DNA of 10,424 nt from Treponema sp. (lineage in GTDB: Bacteria > Spirochaetota > Spirochaetia > Treponematales > Breznakiellaceae), in contig JAISYA010000103.1 in NCBI GenBank assembly GCA_031270205.1, forward strand, positions 1-10,424. Reading direction: 5' to 3'. Of the stretch, positions 6,891 through 10,424 are shown piece by piece. Numbering within the stretch: position 1 is the first letter of the stretch; every line of letters begins with the position of its first letter. Under the pieces are notes generated by a model. The model worked only from the letters and a program-made list of their open reading frames with translations, searched no databases and was not told the DNA's origin. The position numbers and the translations under genes were made by a program.

Positions 6891-7373
6891 TCAAATGAAT
6901 AACGATAATGATTCCGTATCAAACAGCGACAAATCCCTTACATCCATAACGGTTACTTTTGCCTGGGCCGCCGCTTGCTCCCCCTGAAAGACGGCGCACT
7001 TAAACGTGAAAACCGCGTCGATTTTCACCGCTTCGGCGATTCTGATCCGCGCCGTTGTTCCCGCTTTCAATACCGGAATCGCCGTTTCCAGGGCTGAAAC
7101 ACTGAGAATAAAACCCGGTTTCGGCCCCTCCCCCAGTTCGCGGTCCGCAAGCCCCGACAGGGCGGAAATACTCTGGGCCATCAATTCAAAACTGACCCAT
7201 GAAGGGATTCCCCCCAAATCAGGATCATAAAAAATACAATCCTCGGTAATATCATATTCCGCGGCAAGGCTGCGTTTTTCAAGATCGTAGTCCGTAAGCC
7301 GGCTGAGCAGGAACATCTTCCCCTTGTGGGGGAGGAGGGTAATCAGCTCATCTCGCTCAATACGACACGGCAT
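6891..7373 (-). CDS. Hotdog-fold 3-hydroxyacyl-ACP dehydratase (ApeP-like)
   Basis: A 160-residue hotdog-fold protein related to FabZ/FabA and to ApeP of aryl-polyene clusters. It would dehydrate 3-hydroxyacyl-ACP to the trans-2-enoyl form. The N-terminal LLPHKGKMFLLSR carries the probable catalytic His16. The hot-dog helix begins SWVSFELMAQS, with probable catalytic Glu63. Both residues stand where FabZ has its His/Glu pair. The ELMAQ helix and the short LPH start favour the ApeP-like subgroup over FabZ, which is recalled similarity. The ATG at 7373 is chosen because GGGAG sits seven bases upstream; the frame can start at a GTG at 7379, but the purine run would then be too close. It is the second gene of the operon, 33 bp after the lipoprotein and 51 bp before the fabG-like gene, the latter gap holding a strong hairpin. 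Confidence 0.8.
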   Translation of the reverse strand: MPCRIERDELITLLPHKGKMFLLSRLTDYDLEKRSLAAEYDITEDCIFYDPDLGGIPSWVSFELMAQSISALSGLADRELGEGPKPGFILSVSALETAIPVLKAGTTARIRIAEAVKIDAVFTFKCAVFQGEQAAAQAKVTVMDVRDLSLFDTESLSLFI

Positions 7374-7406
7374 GCTCACGCTCCCGGCAGTTTGGCGCTT
7401 CGCGCA

Positions 7407-8018
7407 TTAAAAATCTCCCTCCAGGGTATAGACATACCCCCGCAGGTGGTTTGTAAGCCGGACAGCGGTTTTTGTCTTGACTATCTCAATGATGTGCGAT
7501 TTTCCGTCGGAAACGACACGGATTTCGCCGGTTTCGTTGTTATCGTCAACAAACGCCGCCGTCCTGAACTCAAGCCCGCTGTCCGCGAGGGCCCGCGCGA
7601 CCGCGTCAAAACGGTAAAAACAAAGCTGAAAATCGGCGACAATATATTCAGGTTTGATGAAGCCGGAAAAAACGTCGGAAGAGAGCGCTATACTCCCTTC
7701 ATCAAAAAAAAGCTCCCCCATCCCCGCGCCCATGCTGTTAAAAAGAGCCATAGTGATTTCCTGTTCATTTGCCATGACCCACGCCCCAACGGAGAATTCC
7801 CGCGTTCCGTAGCTTGCGGTAATCCGCTGATAGCCGTCCATCGGAGCGCTGAGCCGCGAAGGGTGCAGCAGGGTATACTGCGCCTGATCCGTCAAATAGA
7901 CCGGCGAATACGGAGGGGGGGCCAGTCCGGGTTCGGTAGCGCAGGAAACCAGGCAGAGCAGCAAGAGGGCGCTCCCGGGCAGGTTTCGTTTTGATCCGCA
8001 ATGTTTCATAAAGCCCAT
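7407..8018 (-). CDS. Lipoprotein, DUF3261-like
   Basis: A 203-residue secreted lipoprotein. After a short basic N-terminus (KHCGSKRN) comes a hydrophobic stretch (SALLLLCL) and the lipobox LVSC with lipidated Cys26. The residue after Cys is Ala, with no Asp retention signal, so the outer membrane is likely. The mature part is predicted mostly beta. It contains PEYIVADFQLCFYR and the end NHLRGYVYTLE, which recall the conserved ADLQL and GY patterns of DUF3261 lipoproteins, often found in aryl-polyene clusters next to the hotdog dehydratase. I have no alignment to confirm the family. Two in-frame ATGs compete, at 8018 and 8009, and neither has a good Shine-Dalgarno sequence. The second gives MKHCGSKRN, a normal signal-peptide start. 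It is the first gene of the minus-strand operon, directly behind a strong promoter. Its role is unknown; helping to place the acyl product in the envelope would fit. Confidence 0.75.
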   Translation of the reverse strand: MGFMKHCGSKRNLPGSALLLLCLVSCATEPGLAPPPYSPVYLTDQAQYTLLHPSRLSAPMDGYQRITASYGTREFSVGAWVMANEQEITMALFNSMGAGMGELFFDEGSIALSSDVFSGFIKPEYIVADFQLCFYRFDAVARALADSGLEFRTAAFVDDNNETGEIRVVSDGKSHIIEIVKTKTAVRLTNHLRGYVYTLEGDF

Positions 8019-8039
8019 AATTTTGAAGAATGTGAGGAT

Positions 8040-8068
8040 ATTTTATACAGGATTGGCCCTTGTGTCAA
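8040..8068 (-). promoter_or_regulatory. Promoter of the lipoprotein/dehydratase/reductase/ketosynthase operon
   Basis: On the minus strand a perfect TTGACA (8068-8063) is followed by 17 bp and TAAAAT (8045-8040, 5 of 6). The expected transcription start is near 8033, giving a leader of about 14 bases to the ATG at 8018 or 24 to the ATG at 8009. An overlapping TATAAA at 8047-8042 with 15-bp spacing is a less good alternative. This is the best promoter-like sequence in the window. Confidence 0.7.
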
Positions 8069-8076
8069 AGGGCCGA
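8053..8076. promoter_or_regulatory. Palindrome spanning the -35 box (possible operator)
   Basis: The arms GGCCCTT (8055-8061) and AAGGGCC (8068-8074) are perfect reverse complements separated by six bases, and extend by a G-U pair and an A-T pair to 8053-8076. The -35 box TTGACA (8063-8068) occupies the centre. A dimeric regulator bound here would block RNA polymerase. As RNA in the transcript from the upstream gene, the same sequence would form a hairpin. Confidence 0.5.
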
Positions 8077-8135
8077 ATGAGGCGGCCACGGACGGGAAAA
8101 CCTTCGTGACGTTCATCGCGCGCCTCATCCGGCCC
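8070..8135. repeat. 15-bp inverted repeat downstream of the chemoreceptor gene
   Basis: GGGCCGAATGAGGCG (8070-8084) matches the reverse complement of 8121-8135 at 14 of 15 positions. A smaller imperfect hairpin (CACGGACGG with CCTTCGTG, about 8087-8108) lies between the arms. It starts 11 bp after the chemoreceptor stop in the direction of transcription and probably ends or protects that message, though no U-run follows. Its promoter-side arm shares bases 8070-8076 with the palindrome over the -35 box, so the two RNA stems exclude each other. Confidence 0.65.
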
Positions 8136-8146
8136 TGCCTGCGGAC

Positions 8147-10351
8147 TTATTCCACTTTGAATTTCGACACTTCCCGGACCAGCACGTCGATGCTCCCCTT
8201 GTTTTCCCCGCTGATCTCGTTCACCCGGCTTACCGCCACGTTGATCTGATCGGCCCCGGTGGCCATCTCGTCCATGCCGTTGGTGATCTCCTGGGTCGCC
8301 AATTCAAGGTTCTTGCTCTCCTGTATGACCTGCTTGCTCCCCTCGAGCATCTCCGCGGAGCCGCTCTTGACCATCCGGGTCGCCTCGTTCAGGCGCCCGA
8401 CGGCTTCCAGTATCTGCTTGCTCCCCACGCTCTGCTCCTCCATAGCGTTCCGGATATTTTCTTCCTGGTCCGATACGATCTTTACCCCGCTGTCTATGGC
8501 CTCGAACCGTTTAAGAACGCTGTCGGTGGATTTGGTTATCTTGTCGATGGAATCCTTTATTTTCTTGAGCACCGAGGAAATGATCTTGGACTGCTCCCCG
8601 GAATTTTCCGCCAGCTTGCGGATCTCGTCGGCCACTACCGCGAATCCCTTTCCCGCCTCCCCGGCGTGGGCTGCTTCTATGGCGGCGTTCATGGACAGGA
8701 GGTTTGTCTGGCTCGCGATATTTTCCATTACCGAGTTGATCTCCAGGAGCCCTTCTGATTCCCGGGCTATCTCCTGGATATCCGCCGCCACCTCCTGGAG
8801 CCCCGATCTCCCGGCATCGGAAGCCTCCGACAGGTCCTTCACGTTATCGGCGTTCTTGACCAGGGTCTGGGTGACGGATTGTATATTGGCGAGCATCTCC
8901 TCGATGGCCGAGGAAGACTGGGCGACGCTGTCGCCCTGGTGGTCCACATAACCGTTAAGCTTGTTGATATTAACGGTGATCTGTTCCATGGTGGCGTTGG
9001 TTTCGGTAACGCTGGCGGACTGGTTGACCATCCGGCCCCTGATGCTCTGGATGTTGGCGGTTATCTGGTTGATAGCCGCGGCGGTTTCGGTCATGTTGCT
9101 GGAAAGATCGCCCCCGATATTGAGGAGGGCCCCCGCCTGGCTTTTGATGGTGATAACGAGGTTTTTGATCTTTTCCAGGGTCTCGTTAAAATACCGGGCC
9201 AGGTCGCCGACTTCGTCCTTCGTGTTGATATCGACGGTTTTTGTCAGGTCGCCCTCGCCTTCGGATATGTCCTTGAGTGTCAGGGCCACACTGGCGATGG
9301 GCTTGGCGATGCTGCCGGAGACCAGGAAGATGATTACCGCCGTAAGGATAACCGCCGCCGCCGCGATGATAAGGGTAAAGAAGGTCAAGCGTTTAACCTG
9401 CGCCAGGATTACATGATCTTCGGTACCAAGCATCAAGGCCCAGCTTACCCCGGTTTCGCCGATGGCAAAGGGGTACAGAATTATTTCCAGTTCCGTATTC
9501 AGAACCTCCGAATAATTCTTGAACCGGCGTTTTTCTCCATTGATTATCGCGCTATGCGCCGCGTCGCGGTCACCGTTGAAGAGGTCCCTTTGCGCGTTGC
9601 CGAGAAGCTGGCCTACCTGGTCGGGAACGCCGCTGGCAATAATGGTCCCGTTGGCGGAGTAGACCGTCATGGCGGCTATTTCATGGTGTTCCTGAATGGT
9701 CGCGTCAACCACAGGCTGGGTCTCCGCGGTATCCACATTTACCCCGACGCGGCCTACCACTTCGCCCGTCCGGCGGTGGATTACCGGCGCGCTGATCTTA
9801 ACCGTAAAAGTATCCCTGCCGGCCACAGTTTGGGGTATGGGATCATAGACCAGCTCTTTGCGCGCGTCAGGCCCGTTGGTAATATCCATAACCGTCTGTA
9901 TATCGTTGTATGTCAGGTGTTCAATCTGCCCGGAGCGCCGGGTGTACCAGTCGGCGTATTGGCCGGCTTCGGTATTGCCGGGAGTTCCGGCAAAAGAAGC
10001 GTCCCAGCCCGGGTCTATAGTGTTGGGTTTAAACACGGCGTACACGGCTATGATCTGTTTCTCGGACTCCAGGACCGAATGTAAAAGCTGATCGAAGCGG
10101 TTGCGCTGCCGGCCCGCCTCAGTCAGATCATAATCGGCCATCATATCCGCCAGGGTATCCACAACGCGCAGATAACCCTCATACCGCTTTTGGATAAAGA
10201 CGGCTTCCTGCGCGGCAAGCCGTTCCTGGCTTTCCAGGGCGGCGGCCATCTGCATTAAAGAGGCGCGCCTGAGCAGGATAATTGACAGGGCCGCTATGAT
10301 CACCACCAAAATGACGATCACGATAAGACTCAAACGGTACTTTAATTTCAT
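8147..10351 (-). CDS. Methyl-accepting chemotaxis protein (dCache-like, HAMP, MCP signal domain)
   Basis: A 734-residue transmembrane chemoreceptor passing ligand signals to CheA/CheW. Order: short cytoplasmic start (MKLKYR); TM1 about 7-27; a periplasmic sensor about 36-306 with double-Cache features (WDASFAGTPG, YADWYTRRSG, VKISAPVIHRRTGEVVGRVGVNVD); TM2 about 323-345; HAMP about 347-399 (SIAKPIASVALTLKDISEGEGDLT); and a long cytoplasmic coiled coil. The hairpin tip at about 546-578 is canonical, running from IASQTNLLSMNAAIEAAHAGE through GKGFAVVADEIRKLAENS. It ends in VSKFKVE without an NWETF-like CheR tether. The start is the ATG at 10351, with AAGGAG five bases upstream; an in-frame start at 10393 would add 14 residues without such a site. 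The ligand cannot be read from sequence; Cache receptors often sense amino acids, organic acids or other small metabolites. It is transcribed toward the lipid-type operon, with 128 bp between them. Confidence 0.95.
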   Translation of the reverse strand: MKLKYRLSLIVIVILVVIIAALSIILLRRASLMQMAAALESQERLAAQEAVFIQKRYEGYLRVVDTLADMMADYDLTEAGRQRNRFDQLLHSVLESEKQIIAVYAVFKPNTIDPGWDASFAGTPGNTEAGQYADWYTRRSGQIEHLTYNDIQTVMDITNGPDARKELVYDPIPQTVAGRDTFTVKISAPVIHRRTGEVVGRVGVNVDTAETQPVVDATIQEHHEIAAMTVYSANGTIIASGVPDQVGQLLGNAQRDLFNGDRDAAHSAIINGEKRRFKNYSEVLNTELEIILYPFAIGETGVSWALMLGTEDHVILAQVKRLTFFTLIIAAAAVILTAVIIFLVSGSIAKPIASVALTLKDISEGEGDLTKTVDINTKDEVGDLARYFNETLEKIKNLVITIKSQAGALLNIGGDLSSNMTETAAAINQITANIQSIRGRMVNQSASVTETNATMEQITVNINKLNGYVDHQGDSVAQSSSAIEEMLANIQSVTQTLVKNADNVKDLSEASDAGRSGLQEVAADIQEIARESEGLLEINSVMENIASQTNLLSMNAAIEAAHAGEAGKGFAVVADEIRKLAENSGEQSKIISSVLKKIKDSIDKITKSTDSVLKRFEAIDSGVKIVSDQEENIRNAMEEQSVGSKQILEAVGRLNEATRMVKSGSAEMLEGSKQVIQESKNLELATQEITNGMDEMATGADQINVAVSRVNEISGENKGSIDVLVREVSKFKVE

Positions 10352-10356
10352 AATTG

Positions 10357-10362
10357 CTCCTT
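10357..10362 (-). promoter_or_regulatory. Ribosome-binding site of the chemoreceptor gene
   Basis: AAGGAG on the minus strand, five bases before the ATG at 10351, decides the start of the chemoreceptor. An A/T-rich stretch just upstream (TTTTAAAATTT, about 10369-10380) contains a TAAAAT that could be a -10 box, but no good -35 box stands 17 bp further up, so I do not call a promoter. Confidence 0.75.
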
Positions 10363-10424
10363 GTGCAAATTTTAAAATAAAACCCCAAAACACGGGATTC
10401 AGGGGATCAGAGACTGGAGGGGGA

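Noticed and set aside
7326..7994. A 222-codon open frame on the plus strand
   Set aside because: It is antisense to the lipoprotein and the start of the dehydratase gene, both of which have clear signals (lipobox; LPH and ELMAQ motifs).
8879..10084. A 401-codon open frame on the plus strand
   Set aside because: It lies entirely antisense to the chemoreceptor gene, whose domains are unmistakable. The frame shows low-complexity Gly/Asp-rich translation, no family motif and no ribosome-binding site.
10352..10424. Flagellar-type (sigma28) promoter upstream of the chemoreceptor
   Set aside because: No TAAA-N15-GCCGATAA-like sequence can be found in the short stretch available.

Overview
The window reads as Gram-negative chromosomal DNA. 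It is moderately G+C-rich and carries an inner-membrane CreD protein, a lipoprotein and a large chemoreceptor. The codon use, the TPR-rich unknown protein and the repeat-rich spacer fit a free-living or gut-associated spirochaete of the Treponema type. That is an impression from the proteins; no rRNA or other marker gene is present to fix the taxon.

Layout. (1) Positions 2-4144, plus strand: a creD-family gene cut by the left edge, followed 6 bp later by a 923-codon protein with a degenerate P-loop region and a TPR-like helical C-terminus. (2) Positions 4145-4546: a spacer with no convincing gene, packed with inverted repeats, a four-copy 21-bp tandem repeat and GC-rich hairpins. It ends in a good sigma70-type promoter whose predicted start coincides with the ATG of an acyl carrier protein. 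(3) Positions 4547-8018: a small type II fatty-acid/polyketide-like cassette. The acyl carrier protein (plus strand) converges on a four-gene minus-strand operon, read as DUF3261-like lipoprotein, ApeP-like hotdog dehydratase, FabG-like ketoreductase, then ketosynthase. (4) Positions 8019-8146: a regulatory spacer with a strong minus-strand promoter, a palindrome across its -35 box, and a longer inverted repeat that would compete with it in RNA. (5) Positions 8147-10351, minus strand: a dCache-HAMP-type methyl-accepting chemotaxis protein.

How the genes fit together. Carrier protein, ketosynthase, ketoreductase and dehydratase make up one full condensation/reduction/dehydration round without an enoyl reductase, which is the chemistry of polyene chains. 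The order lipoprotein, hotdog dehydratase, FabG, ketosynthase resembles the core of aryl-polyene (APE) pigment clusters. No chain-length factor, aromatic starter enzyme, acyltransferase or exporter is visible here. The locus is therefore either a reduced APE-like system, one part of a split system, or a dedicated pathway for an unsaturated acyl group attached to a lipid. The CreD pair and the chemoreceptor show no evident functional link to it.
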